A stretch of 41,133 bases of DNA, taken from assembly GCA_017940575.1 (NCBI GenBank), contig JAGAYJ010000010.1, positions 1 to 41,133 of the forward strand, written 5' to 3'. The DNA comes from Bacilli bacterium (GTDB lineage Bacteria > Bacillota_I > Bacilli_A > RF39 > UBA660). Every line of letters starts with the position of its first letter. Positions within the stretch are counted from its first letter, which is position 1. Below the pieces are notes generated by a model that did not search any database, was not told where the DNA came from, and saw only the letters and a list, made by a program, of their open reading frames with translations. Below are positions 1-8,022 of the stretch, piece by piece. The position numbers and the translations under genes were made by a program.

Positions 1-1
1 A

Positions 2-595
2 GGTGATATTACAAATAATGGAAAAGTAACACAATCTTTAAATACATCAACTAAATCTTATACAATTCCAAAGGGATATCATGATGGAACTGGATCAGTT
101 AGTTTAACAACTGAGGAAAAAACAGTTACTGCATCACGTTCAGCTCAAACAGTAACACCAACAAGTGGAAAAGTACTATCTAAAGTTACAGTTAATAAAT
201 ATCCTGATGCAACAGGTACATATACTGCAAAATCAAGGGGTTCTGCACTTGATATGGGAACTACTAATAATTATAGATATGTAAATACTAATTCAGTTCC
301 AAATAGTAATAGTGAAACATATAATGTTACAAGTAATGGTAAAAAAGATATGGGGGCAACTAACAACTATAGATATGTAAATGTTAATGTCTCAAGTGAT
401 GTTAAACATGCCGTAACAGTTAAAGCTAGAGCTTTAAGAAATCAAAGTAGTACAGAAGCAGATCCACTTACAGTATATGTAGAGATTAGTGTTGATGGCA
501 CATTAAAAAGTAGTAATGAAGTTACACATCATTTGGGTGGTGATGATAAAAGATATATATGGAGTGGATATACTCAAATAGATACTACAATATAG
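2..595 (+). CDS. C-terminal part of a tail-fibre-like or surface repeat protein (5' end outside window)
   Basis: The reading frame is open from base 2 to a TAG at 593-595, so only the last 197 residues are present. The sequence opens with GDITNNGKVTQSL, followed by a YTIPKGYHDGTG-type segment and a TVTASRSAQTVTPTSGKVLSKVTVN segment spread over the first 70 residues. These Gly/Thr/Asn-rich beta modules are familiar from phage tail fibres and from large surface proteins of gut Firmicutes. A 14-residue unit, DMG(T/A)TNNYRYVN(T/V)N, occurs twice with a 32-residue period. No Cys, no membrane anchor and no LPXTG motif are visible at the C-terminus, which ends in a short hydrophilic beta domain (WSGYTQIDTTI). 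An internal ATG at 254 has no ribosome binding site and is not a start. Other prepilin-like surface proteins occur in this window, so the missing N-terminus may also be a prepilin signal, but that cannot be seen. Confidence 0.7.
   Translation, partial: GDITNNGKVTQSLNTSTKSYTIPKGYHDGTGSVSLTTEEKTVTASRSAQTVTPTSGKVLSKVTVNKYPDATGTYTAKSRGSALDMGTTNNYRYVNTNSVPNSNSETYNVTSNGKKDMGATNNYRYVNVNVSSDVKHAVTVKARALRNQSSTEADPLTVYVEISVDGTLKSSNEVTHHLGGDDKRYIWSGYTQIDTTI
251..388 (+). repeat. Two-copy 42-bp in-gene repeat with 96-bp period
   Basis: Bases 251-292 and 347-388 are near-identical and encode DMGTTNNYRYVNTN and DMGATNNYRYVNVN. The 96-bp period equals 32 codons, so the frame is kept. Several of the differences fall at silent third positions, which suggests protein-level selection rather than a fresh duplication. 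Confidence 0.8.
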
Positions 596-666
596 TCAAT
601 TTTAATTATTAGATTTAATAATGTAACTATAAATATTATTAACAGGTTATTTAATTAAATTATATA

Positions 667-693
667 AAAAAGAACTTATAAAAGTTCTTTTTC
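667..693. terminator. Bidirectional intrinsic terminator
   Basis: A 10-bp stem (668-677 with 682-691, loop ATAA) is flanked by an A-run on the left and a T-run on the right. It can therefore serve the plus-strand surface protein and the minus-strand deaminase, whose stop codon begins at 695. Confidence 0.8.
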
Positions 694-1973
694 TATTTCA
701 TTAATCTCATCATCATTTCATTCATTTTATCTTTTAATGCATCTTTATTAATATTAAGAAGAAGCTTATGATTTTGAATTAATGTCTCCCCATTAATCAT
801 TACTGTATCTATATTAATAACCTCTGTATTATGAACAATATTATTTATTATATCATCACTAGGATATGAATTAATTGTATTCATATCAAGTATTATAATA
901 TCAGCTTTCTTATCAACCTCAATACTTCCTATCTCTTTTTCTAAACCTAGTGCATAAGCACCATTAATAGTTGCCATTTTAAGTACATCATAAGAGTTCA
1001 TTGATAAAGGATTTTTATGTAGTCCTTTTTGAAGTAAATCTACTAAAGACATATGGTAAAACATATTTAAGTTATTACCACTTCCTTGTCCATCAGTACC
1101 TAAGCAAATATTTAAAGTGTTATTATATTTGTCTATATCAGCTATACCGCATCCTAAATTTAAATTACTAATTGGATTATGACATATACTAATATCTTTT
1201 TTATTTAATAGTTTTAAATCTTTATCAGATATAAATGTTCCGTGAGCAAGTACAAGTTTATTTCTTAAAAGTCCAACCTTATTTAAAGCCTTAACAGGAC
1301 TTTTATGATATTCTTTTTTAATTTTTTTAACTTCATCTTCATTCTCACAAAAATGAATATGTACTGGAACATTATATGAAAGCGCGAGTTCACTACATTC
1401 TTTTAAGTATTTTTTTGAACATGTATACATAGAGTGAGGAGAAACCATAAAACTTACTAAATCATTATCTTTATATTTTTCATATAATTTTTTAAATGTT
1501 TCAATTCTTTCAGTTCCTTTATCATCATTATCCATTAAACACTCAGAAAAAATACTTCTAACTTTTGTTTGAACAATTGCGTTAATTGCAGCTTCACTTG
1601 AAAAATACATATTATTAGAACAAGTTGTACCAGACTCTAACATTTCTAAAATAGAAAATAAAGTAGCAAAATATACATCTTCATCTGTCATAGTAGATTC
1701 TATTGGCCATATTTTTTTATTTAACCAATCATTTAGAGTTAATTCATCATTAGTAGCTCTAAATAAACTCATACCTAAATGTGTATGTGCGTTAATAAGC
1801 CCTGGCATAACTATTTTATTAGATGCATCTATAATAACATCAGCATCTCCCTGATAGTCTACTGTTAAATCTTTAATTACATTATCTTCAATTACAATGT
1901 CTAACTTTTCAAACTTTTCAAGTTTTTTTTCATCCATTGTAATTACTATTCCACCTTTAATGACCTTTCTCAT
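693..1973 (-). CDS. mtaD: Amidohydrolase, 5-methylthioadenosine/S-adenosylhomocysteine deaminase type
   Basis: The protein has 426 residues when started at the ATG at 1973, which has the good ribosome binding site CTAGGTGAG. A longer open frame to 2114 adds 47 residues of low-complexity sequence that do not fit the family. It is a metal-dependent deaminase of the ATZ/TRZ-SsnA-MtaD branch of the amidohydrolase superfamily. Metal ligands are visible as HTH (His63, His65, in NAHTHLG), His207 in HIHFCE, and Asp294 in LGTDGQGS; Glu210 and His244 (LAHGTF) complete the usual active site. Known relatives convert methylthioadenosine or S-adenosylhomocysteine to the inosyl compounds for salvage. Exact substrate is inferred from the family; related enzymes act on other nucleosides. 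It stands alone and is divergent from the nuclease gene at 2128. Confidence 0.82.
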   Translation of the reverse strand: MRKVIKGGIVITMDEKKLEKFEKLDIVIEDNVIKDLTVDYQGDADVIIDASNKIVMPGLINAHTHLGMSLFRATNDELTLNDWLNKKIWPIESTMTDEDVYFATLFSILEMLESGTTCSNNMYFSSEAAINAIVQTKVRSIFSECLMDNDDKGTERIETFKKLYEKYKDNDLVSFMVSPHSMYTCSKKYLKECSELALSYNVPVHIHFCENEDEVKKIKKEYHKSPVKALNKVGLLRNKLVLAHGTFISDKDLKLLNKKDISICHNPISNLNLGCGIADIDKYNNTLNICLGTDGQGSGNNLNMFYHMSLVDLLQKGLHKNPLSMNSYDVLKMATINGAYALGLEKEIGSIEVDKKADIIILDMNTINSYPSDDIINNIVHNTEVINIDTVMINGETLIQNHKLLLNINKDALKDKMNEMMMRLMK

Positions 1974-2127
1974 ATTCTCACCTAGTTTAATTATACAATA
2001 AAATGTTAAAAAGAAAAAGATGTAATATTTTATATTTATTCTTAATTGTTTGTCATATTTTGTCGTATGAAAAATCTTGATTATAAAAATTCTATAGATT
2101 ATAGTAAATGACATTGGAGATGATTAA

Positions 2128-3030
2128 ATGAACTTTTATAATGAAATTAAACAGGAGCTAATTAATAACGAAATATATAAGAAAGTTAAAGACTATAGTA
2201 AAAATAGATCAGATTTAATGACTTATTATAATGTTGGTAAAATATTAATAGAAGCACAAGGAGGTGAGGAAAGAGCTAAGTATGGAAATAGTTTAATTAA
2301 GAAATATTCAAAAAAACTTGTTGCAGAAGTTGATAAAAAATATGGAGAAAGAAATTTAAGAAACATGCGTAAATTCTATTTGATATTTAAAGATGAGATT
2401 TGGAACGCAGTGCGTACCAATTTATCTTGGACACATTTTAGAGTATTATTAACATTAAATAATTTTGATGAAATTAATTACTATATTGAATTAGCAAATA
2501 AGCAAAATTTAGGATATAGAGAATTAGAAACAAGAATAAAAAATAATGAGTATGAAAGACTTCCTAATAATACAAAAGAAAAAATGATTGAAGAGAGTAA
2601 ATTAGAAATACAAGACTTAATAAAAAATCCAATTGTAATAAGTAGTAATGGAAGAGAAATTGTAAGTGAGAAAATTCTTAAACAACTTATTTTAGAAGAC
2701 TTAGATAATTTTTTAAAGGAACTTGGCCCAGGCTTTTCATACATAGAAAGTGAGTATAAAATTAAAATTGAAAATAGATATAATTATATAGATATACTTC
2801 TTTATAATTTTATATATAATTGTTATGTTGTGGTTGAGTTAAAAGTAACTGAACTCAAAAAAGAGCATTTAGGTCAAATACAATTTTATATGAACTATAT
2901 AGATAAAAATTTAAAACTACCTAGTCAAGATAAGACAATAGGAATTATTATTACCAAAAAGGGTAATGATTATGTGATTGAATATTCTAGTGATGATAGA
3001 ATATATAAGACATCTTATATATTAAATTAA
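2128..3030 (+). CDS. YhcG-type PDDEXK nuclease (DUF1016 family)
   Basis: The protein has 300 residues, with GGAG upstream of the ATG at 2128. Residues 1-145 match the alpha-helical DUF1016 N-terminal domain, with the typical run LSWTHFRVLL around 99-108 and ELANKQNLGYRELE at 121-134. Residues 155-300 form the PDDEXK nuclease domain: Asp222 (IDILLYN), Glu237-Leu-Lys239 (VVELK) and Gln250 (LGQIQFY) give the expected D...ExK...Q series. Members are often found in mobile elements and defence or restriction islands, and proposed roles include DNA repair and restriction accessory functions. The gene is single, with no restriction-modification partner next to it. All catalytic residues are present, so it is probably an active enzyme. 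Its biological role is not known from sequence. Confidence 0.82.
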   Translation: MNFYNEIKQELINNEIYKKVKDYSKNRSDLMTYYNVGKILIEAQGGEERAKYGNSLIKKYSKKLVAEVDKKYGERNLRNMRKFYLIFKDEIWNAVRTNLSWTHFRVLLTLNNFDEINYYIELANKQNLGYRELETRIKNNEYERLPNNTKEKMIEESKLEIQDLIKNPIVISSNGREIVSEKILKQLILEDLDNFLKELGPGFSYIESEYKIKIENRYNYIDILLYNFIYNCYVVVELKVTELKKEHLGQIQFYMNYIDKNLKLPSQDKTIGIIITKKGNDYVIEYSSDDRIYKTSYILN

Positions 3031-3074
3031 TATGTGTAAAGAAAAGTATTTCAATATAAATAATAACTAATTTA

Positions 3075-3083
3075 TGATATAAT
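3075..3083 (+). promoter_or_regulatory. Extended -10 promoter of the glycosyltransferase-pcrA operon
   Basis: TGATATAAT is a perfect extended -10 element placed 20 bases before the start at 3104. No clear -35 box is seen, as expected for this promoter class. Confidence 0.55.
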
Positions 3084-3103
3084 ATTTAAGGAAGGTGTTA
3101 AGT

Positions 3104-4225
3104 ATGAAGAAAGTAACCATTTTAGCGCTTCATCTAGGATATGGTGGTATTGAAAAGTGTATTTCAACTCTTGCAAATATGTTGTCAAGTGACTTTGAAG
3201 TAAATATTATATCAACATATAAACTATATGAAAAACCAAGCTTTGATATAGATAGTAATGTTAAAATAACTTATTTAATGGATAAAGGTCCAAATAAATT
3301 AGAAATAAAAGAAGCTTTAAAAAGCTTTAAATTAGTAAGTTTAGTAAAAGAATTAATAAAAGCAAGAAAAATACTTAAAGATAAAAAAGTATTAATGATT
3401 GATGCTATTAAAAATTGTGATAGTGACTATATAATATCAACAAGAGATATTCATAATTTATGGTTAGGTAAATATGGTAGAAAAGATTCTATAAAAATAG
3501 GCTGGGAACATAATGACCATAATAATAAAGAAAAATATATTAACAAAATAGTTAAATCAGTAAGTAATTTAGATTACTTTATATTACCTTCAAAAGAGTT
3601 AACAGAGGAATATCAAAAATTACTTCCAAATATAAAATGCTTATATATTCCAAATACACTAGATTATTATCCAAATAGAGTATCAGAGGTAGATAATCAT
3701 AACATTGTATCAGTAGGTAGATTATCAAGTGAAAAAGGATATTTAGACTTAATAGATGTAATGAATATAGTCGTAAAAAAATATCCAGATGCAATTTTAA
3801 ATATAATTGGTGATGGAGAAGAAAAAGAAGAAATAAATAATAGAATAAAAGAATACATGCTTGAAGATAATGTTAAATTACATGGATTTAGGGATAAAGA
3901 ATATATAAATTCAATTCTTTCTAAATCAAGCGTATATGTAATGACATCTTTCACTGAATCATTTGGTATAGTTTTACTTGAAGCATTTTCATTTGGTATA
4001 CCAACAGTGGCATTTTCCTCTGCTAGAGGAGCTAGAGAACTTATCAGCAATAACTGGGATGGATTCTTAATTGAAAATAGAGATAAAGATGCTATGGCAA
4101 GAAAAATATGTGAATTACTATCTAATCAAAATAGAAGAATTATAATGGGTGCTAATGGATATAAAAAGTCACTAGAATATAGCACTTCTAAAGTAAAAGA
4201 AGAGTGGCTTAAGATAATAAAGTAG
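3104..4225 (+). CDS. GT4-family glycosyltransferase
   Basis: The ATG at 3104 is preferred (373 residues) because AAGGAAGG lies at the right distance; an in-frame GTG at 3095 overlaps that ribosome binding site. The protein is a GT-B fold retaining glycosyltransferase. The N-terminal acceptor domain has the GYGGIEK loop near residue 12. The donor domain has SVGRLSSEKGYLDLI at about 203-217, IGDGEE near 235, and the E-x7-E signature (Glu285 ... Glu293 in ESFGIVLLE) that binds the nucleotide sugar. Family members use UDP- or GDP-sugars for exopolysaccharide, teichoic acid or glycolipid synthesis on the cytoplasmic membrane face. It is the first gene of an operon and is followed after 7 bases by a PssD/PssE pair, so a role in a surface polysaccharide or glycolipid is likely. 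Sugar specificity cannot be read from sequence. Confidence 0.88.
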   Translation: MKKVTILALHLGYGGIEKCISTLANMLSSDFEVNIISTYKLYEKPSFDIDSNVKITYLMDKGPNKLEIKEALKSFKLVSLVKELIKARKILKDKKVLMIDAIKNCDSDYIISTRDIHNLWLGKYGRKDSIKIGWEHNDHNNKEKYINKIVKSVSNLDYFILPSKELTEEYQKLLPNIKCLYIPNTLDYYPNRVSEVDNHNIVSVGRLSSEKGYLDLIDVMNIVVKKYPDAILNIIGDGEEKEEINNRIKEYMLEDNVKLHGFRDKEYINSILSKSSVYVMTSFTESFGIVLLEAFSFGIPTVAFSSARGARELISNNWDGFLIENRDKDAMARKICELLSNQNRRIIMGANGYKKSLEYSTSKVKEEWLKIIK

Positions 4226-4232
4226 GTGGGTT

Positions 4233-4703
4233 ATGAAAAAAGTTTTATTCATATCAAGTACTGGAGGACATTTAACTGAGTTATTAGAACTTAAAGGTAT
4301 GTTTAAAAAGTATGATTATACAATTATTACTGAAAAAACTAAATCTAATAATTCACTTAAAGAAGAGTATCCAGGCAAAGTACACTTTGTAATGTATGGA
4401 ACACGTCATAAAAAAATAAGATATATATTTGTTGTTCTAGCTAATATATTTATTAACTTTTATTATTTTTTAAAAATAAGACCAGATGTAGTTATATCTA
4501 CAGGTGCTCATACAGCTGTACCAATGTGTATACTAGCTAAATTATTTAGAAAAAAAGTAATTTATATAGAAACTTTTGCAAACATTAAAACTAAAACAAT
4601 AACTGGAAGAATTTTATATAAATTTGCTGATTTATTTATTGTACAGTGGGAGAGTATGTTAGAGTTATATCCTAAAGCAGTATATGGAGGTTGGATATTT
4701 TGA
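4233..4703 (+). CDS. PssD/Alg14-like membrane subunit of a split glycosyltransferase
   Basis: The protein has 156 residues and begins MKKVLFISSTGGHLTELLEL, the GGH-containing start typical of PssD, EpsE, Cps14F and eukaryotic Alg14. This family supplies the acceptor side of a GT28-type enzyme and recruits the catalytic partner to the membrane. A hydrophobic stretch at about 68-86 (IFVVLANIFINFYYFLKI) precedes VISTGAHTAVPMCILAK, another conserved block. The gene ends in TGA at 4701-4703, inside the TTGA overlap with the next gene, which encodes the matching PssE/Alg13-like subunit. Together they probably transfer a sugar, often galactose or GlcNAc, onto a lipid-linked intermediate. Confidence 0.85.
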   Translation: MKKVLFISSTGGHLTELLELKGMFKKYDYTIITEKTKSNNSLKEEYPGKVHFVMYGTRHKKIRYIFVVLANIFINFYYFLKIRPDVVISTGAHTAVPMCILAKLFRKKVIYIETFANIKTKTITGRILYKFADLFIVQWESMLELYPKAVYGGWIF

Positions 4704-5179
4704 CACTTGTAATATTAGGTACTCAAGATAAAGAGTTTACACGTCTACTTAAAATGGTAGAAGATGAGATAAAAAAAGGTCTTATCAAAGGTGAAGTAAT
4801 AGTTCAAGCAGGACAAACAAAATATAAAAGTAATTATATGGAAATACTTGATTTAATACCAAATACTAAGTTTAATAAACTAATAAAAGAATCAGACCTT
4901 GTAATCACACATGGTGGTGTTGGATCAATTATATCAGCTTTAAAACATAATAAAAAGGTAATAGCTGTACCAAGACTTTCTAAGTATGGTGAACACGTAA
5001 ATGATCATCAACTTGAAATTGTTGAAGAATTTGGTCGCCTTGGATATATAAAAAGTGCAACCAACAAAAGAGAACTTACAAAAGCACTAGAAGAGATAGA
5101 TAGTTTTGAAGGAACAAAATATAAATCAAATAATAATAAAATGATAAAGTTAATAGAAGACTTTATTGATAATATATAG
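4700..5179 (+). CDS. PssE/Alg13-like catalytic subunit of a split glycosyltransferase (TTG start)
   Basis: The likely start is the TTG at 4700, giving 159 residues beginning MTLVILGTQDKEF. GGAGG at 4686-4690 is nine bases upstream, and the start overlaps the previous stop as TTGA. A TTG at 4691 is too close to that ribosome binding site. The protein matches the C-terminal donor-binding half of GT28 enzymes, as in PssE, EpsF and Alg13. GTQDKEFTRLL is at the N-terminus, VIVQAGQTKY is in the first half, and the key donor loop SDLVITHGGVGSII is followed by VPRLSKYGEHVNDHQ. It is expected to act only as a complex with the preceding PssD-like protein, and the 4-base overlap fits stoichiometric translation. 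Confidence 0.85.
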   Translation: MTLVILGTQDKEFTRLLKMVEDEIKKGLIKGEVIVQAGQTKYKSNYMEILDLIPNTKFNKLIKESDLVITHGGVGSIISALKHNKKVIAVPRLSKYGEHVNDHQLEIVEEFGRLGYIKSATNKRELTKALEEIDSFEGTKYKSNNNKMIKLIEDFIDNI

Positions 5180-5187
5180 GAGGATTT

Positions 5188-5658
5188 ATGAATGAATTTA
5201 AAATAGCCGTTATATCAAAAGATGGTGATGCAAAATATTACCCAATAGATGACAATGATACATATCATGCATATTATTTAGAGCTATATGCAAAAGAGCA
5301 TTATCAATTACCTGATAATGTAGATACGAGAAGTGCAAATAGTATTGCTTTATTCTTAAGAAATCAAGGTAATGTAATATTTTTAAATATAACAACATAT
5401 AAAGAAAATATCTTAAAACAACATGGTAGAAATGGTATTATAATAATACCTGATATAATAACTGATCAACAAGAAAAAGCCATTTTAGAGTTAAATGATA
5501 AAATTCAAAATTTTGATTCAATTCAAATATGGCATAATTTTATAAGTGAGACTGATTGTTCAATGACTGTAAGACATACAAATGAAGAAGTTAGAAAATT
5601 ATTCCCAGGATTTTTAGAATATTATAAGGAAAATCAAAATGCTAGAAAATCTAAATGA
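5188..5658 (+). CDS. Conserved-context hypothetical protein
   Basis: This is a 156-residue soluble protein with the strong ribosome binding site ATAGGAGGA before the ATG at 5188. I do not recognise the family. It is predicted alpha/beta, with no signal peptide or membrane segment. The sequence starts MNEFKIAVISKDGDAKYYP and has an Ile-rich segment, GRNGIIIIPDIITDQQ, near residue 82, then an acidic-helical C-terminus. The gene lies 8 bases after the pssE-like gene, and its last 20 bases overlap the start of pcrA, so the two are very probably co-translated. The coupling to pcrA is suggestive but no function can be assigned. Confidence 0.75.
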   Translation: MNEFKIAVISKDGDAKYYPIDDNDTYHAYYLELYAKEHYQLPDNVDTRSANSIALFLRNQGNVIFLNITTYKENILKQHGRNGIIIIPDIITDQQEKAILELNDKIQNFDSIQIWHNFISETDCSMTVRHTNEEVRKLFPGFLEYYKENQNARKSK

Positions 5659-7714
5659 TAAACAACTAGAAGCAGTAAAGATTACTGAAGGACCTCTTTT
5701 AGTACTTGCAGGTGCTGGTTCAGGTAAGACTAAAGTATTAACTACAAGAATTGCTTATTTAATTAAAGAAAAGAATGTAGATCCATACAATATTTTAGCT
5801 ATTACATTTACTAATAAAGCAGCTAAAGAGATGAAAGAAAGAATTATTAACTTAATTGGTAGTATTGGATATAGTATGCAAATATCTACATTCCATTCAT
5901 TTGGATTATCTATCATAAAAGATAATTATGAACTTTTAGGCTATAAACCAAATTTCACTATATTAGATAGTGATGATACTTTAACGCTTATTAAAAAGAT
6001 ACTTAAGGATATGAATATAGATCCTAAAATATATAATCCTAAAGCTATAAAAAATAGTATATCAAGCGCTAAAAATGAACTAATCGATTCTAAAAAATAT
6101 TCTAAATATGTTGGAAGTGAATTTGAATCAATTGTACTTGATGTTTATAAACAATATGAGAGTAGACTTATATCTAATAATGCACTTGATTTTGATGACC
6201 TACTTATGAAACCAATTGAGTTATTTAACAATAATCCTAGTGTTTTAAAAGAGTATCAAGAAAGATTTAAATATATATTAATTGATGAGTATCAAGATAC
6301 AAATGAAGCACAATACCTACTTACTAAAATGTTATCGGCTAAATATAAAAATATATGTGTTGTTGGAGATGACTCACAAGCAATATACTCTTGGCGTGGC
6401 GCTAATTATAGAAATATCCTAAACTTTGAAAAAGACTATAAAGATACTAAAGTAGTATACTTAGAGGAAAATTATAGATCAACTAAAACTATATTAAATG
6501 CTGCTAATAGTGTTATTAAAAATAATGTTGATAAAAAAGAAAAAAACTTATGGACTAATAATGAAGAAGGAGTAAAAATAACTTACCATAAAGCTTTATC
6601 AGAAGTAGATGAAGCATGTTATGTTAGAGATGAAGTTAAAAAACTAATTAAAGATGGAATAAGCCCTTCTGATATAGCTATCCTATATAGAACTAATGCT
6701 CAATCACGTGTTATGGAAGATGCTATGTTAGAAAGTCAAATTCCATATAAAGTAATAGGAAGCTTTTATTTCTATAATAGACGTGAGATTAAAGATTTAA
6801 TTAGTTATTTAAAACTTATATATAATAATGATGATGATACTTCTTTAATTAGAATAATCAACACTCCAAAAAGAGGAATAGGACTTAAAACAATTGAAAA
6901 TTTATCTATAAAAGCATTAGAAAATAATACATCTATGTATAATTCAATTGATAGTGGTAAAGAACTTATTTTTAAAAACTTAATTGAAGAATTAAAATTA
7001 GAACAAGATAAATTATCATTAACAGAACTTGTTGATTTAGTGCTTAACAAGTCTGGTATGAAAGAAGAACTTGTCAAAGAAAACTCAATTGAAGCAGATA
7101 TAAGACTAGAAAACTTAGAAGAGTTTAAATCAATTACAAGAAGCTTTGAAGAAGCAAATGGTATTATTTCTTTAGGAGAATTCTTAGAGCAAATCACACT
7201 TGTATCAGATATGGAAGAACATAAGAATAACGATAATGTAGTAACACTTATGACTATTCATTCAGCTAAAGGATTAGAGTTTGAAAATGTATTTATAATA
7301 GGTATGGAAGAAGGAATATTTCCACATAAAAACTCAAGTGATTTAAGAGAAGACTTAGAAGAAGAAAGAAGACTTTGTTATGTTGCAATAACACGTGCAA
7401 AGAAGAATTTATATTTAGTAAATGCTAAAAAAAGAATGATATTTGGTGAGACTTCTTATAACATGCCAAGTAGATTTATTAATGAAATAGATCAAAATTG
7501 CCTAAATGTTGACAGTAAAGTTGAAGAAAAATTTGACAAAACATCAATGATTAGTGATACAATAGATTATAGTGTAGGGGATAAAGTAGAACATGATACT
7601 TATGGAGTAGGTATAATTGTATCTATGGATAAATCAATTGTAACTATTGCATTCCCACATCCTATTGGAATTAAGAAAATGATTAAAGGACATAAGTCTA
7701 TAAGGAAGGTGTAG
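5639..7714 (+). CDS. pcrA: ATP-dependent DNA helicase PcrA/UvrD
   Basis: This 691-residue SF1A helicase has all its motifs: Walker A GAGSGKT at 25-31, motif Ia TFTNKAAKEMKER, motif II LIDEYQDTNEAQ near 215, motif III GDDSQAIYSWRGA, motif IV YRSTKTI, motif V TIHSAKGLEFENVF and motif VI VAITRAKKNLYL. The C-terminus carries the Tudor-like fold typical of PcrA (VGDKVEHDTYGVGII at about 645-659), which contacts RNA polymerase in relatives. It is slightly shorter than Bacillus PcrA because the linker before that fold is short. It unwinds DNA 3' to 5' in repair, rolling-circle replication and transcription-replication conflict. Its start at 5639 lies within the previous gene, with AAGGA eight bases upstream. 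The ribosome binding site of the next small gene overlaps its stop. Confidence 0.96.
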   Translation: MLENLNDKQLEAVKITEGPLLVLAGAGSGKTKVLTTRIAYLIKEKNVDPYNILAITFTNKAAKEMKERIINLIGSIGYSMQISTFHSFGLSIIKDNYELLGYKPNFTILDSDDTLTLIKKILKDMNIDPKIYNPKAIKNSISSAKNELIDSKKYSKYVGSEFESIVLDVYKQYESRLISNNALDFDDLLMKPIELFNNNPSVLKEYQERFKYILIDEYQDTNEAQYLLTKMLSAKYKNICVVGDDSQAIYSWRGANYRNILNFEKDYKDTKVVYLEENYRSTKTILNAANSVIKNNVDKKEKNLWTNNEEGVKITYHKALSEVDEACYVRDEVKKLIKDGISPSDIAILYRTNAQSRVMEDAMLESQIPYKVIGSFYFYNRREIKDLISYLKLIYNNDDDTSLIRIINTPKRGIGLKTIENLSIKALENNTSMYNSIDSGKELIFKNLIEELKLEQDKLSLTELVDLVLNKSGMKEELVKENSIEADIRLENLEEFKSITRSFEEANGIISLGEFLEQITLVSDMEEHKNNDNVVTLMTIHSAKGLEFENVFIIGMEEGIFPHKNSSDLREDLEEERRLCYVAITRAKKNLYLVNAKKRMIFGETSYNMPSRFINEIDQNCLNVDSKVEEKFDKTSMISDTIDYSVGDKVEHDTYGVGIIVSMDKSIVTIAFPHPIGIKKMIKGHKSIRKV

Positions 7715-7717
7715 AAT

Positions 7718-7873
7718 ATGGAAAACGTTTTAAAAGGGATATCAGATATACCTGAAAATTTTAAAGGCTTTATACTAGAACACAGTGATAATGCATTACT
7801 TTGGATATGTTTATTCTTTGGAGGAATAATAGTATTCTGGTTAACATTTAATGCCTTAAACAAAAATAAGTAG
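7718..7873 (+). CDS. 51-residue single-pass membrane protein
   Basis: This is a short ORF starting at the ATG at 7718, three bases after the pcrA stop, with TAAGGAAGGTG as a strong ribosome binding site that overlaps the end of pcrA. The protein begins MENVLKGISDIPENFKGFIL; residues 27-46 (ALLWICLFFGGIIVFWLTFN) form one transmembrane helix, followed by a short Lys/Asn tail. It is probably translated with pcrA and precedes tRNA-Gln by 17 bases. I recognise no family. It is called a gene because of the ribosome binding site, the operon position and the clean membrane helix. Confidence 0.65.
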   Translation: MENVLKGISDIPENFKGFILEHSDNALLWICLFFGGIIVFWLTFNALNKNK

Positions 7874-7890
7874 AAATACTTATCTTTCCT

Positions 7891-7966
7891 TGTCCCATAG
7901 CCAAGCGGTAAGGCCTCTGACTCTGAATCAGATATTTCGTTAGTTCGAATCTAACTGGGACAGCCA
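7891..7966 (+). tRNA. tRNA-Gln (anticodon CTG)
   Basis: The cloverleaf can be drawn by hand. The acceptor stem is 7891-7897 with 7956-7962 (7 bp) and the discriminator is G7963, followed by an encoded CCA. The D stem is 7900-7902 with 7912-7914. The anticodon stem is 7916-7920 with 7928-7932, enclosing the loop CTCTGAA, with anticodon CTG at 7923-7925. The T stem is 7939-7943 with 7951-7955 around TTCGAAT. The U1-A72 pair and G73 are glutamine identity elements. This species reads CAG, a rare codon in such an AT-rich genome, so a separate UUG species presumably reads CAA elsewhere. Confidence 0.93.
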
Positions 7967-7976
7967 ATAAAAAAAT

Positions 7977-8002
7977 AACTTCCTATTAGGGAAGTTTTTT
8001 TT
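7977..8002 (+). terminator. Intrinsic terminator after tRNA-Gln
   Basis: A 7-bp stem AACTTCC/GGAAGTT (7977-7983 with 7990-7996) is followed by a run of eight or more T. It ends the pcrA-tRNA transcript. Confidence 0.85.
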
Positions 8003-8022
8003 ATAATAAAGGTGTTGTTGAT

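Noticed and set aside
1974-2114. N-terminal extension of the deaminase to the ATG at 2114.
   Set aside because: The extra 47 residues are low-complexity sequence not found in the family, and the ATG at 1973 has a clear ribosome binding site.
4695-4710. TGA read as tryptophan (Mycoplasma code).
   Set aside because: TGA ends several genes at overlaps with the next start, tryptophans in conserved motifs are TGG, and all conserved proteins end at expected lengths under code 11.
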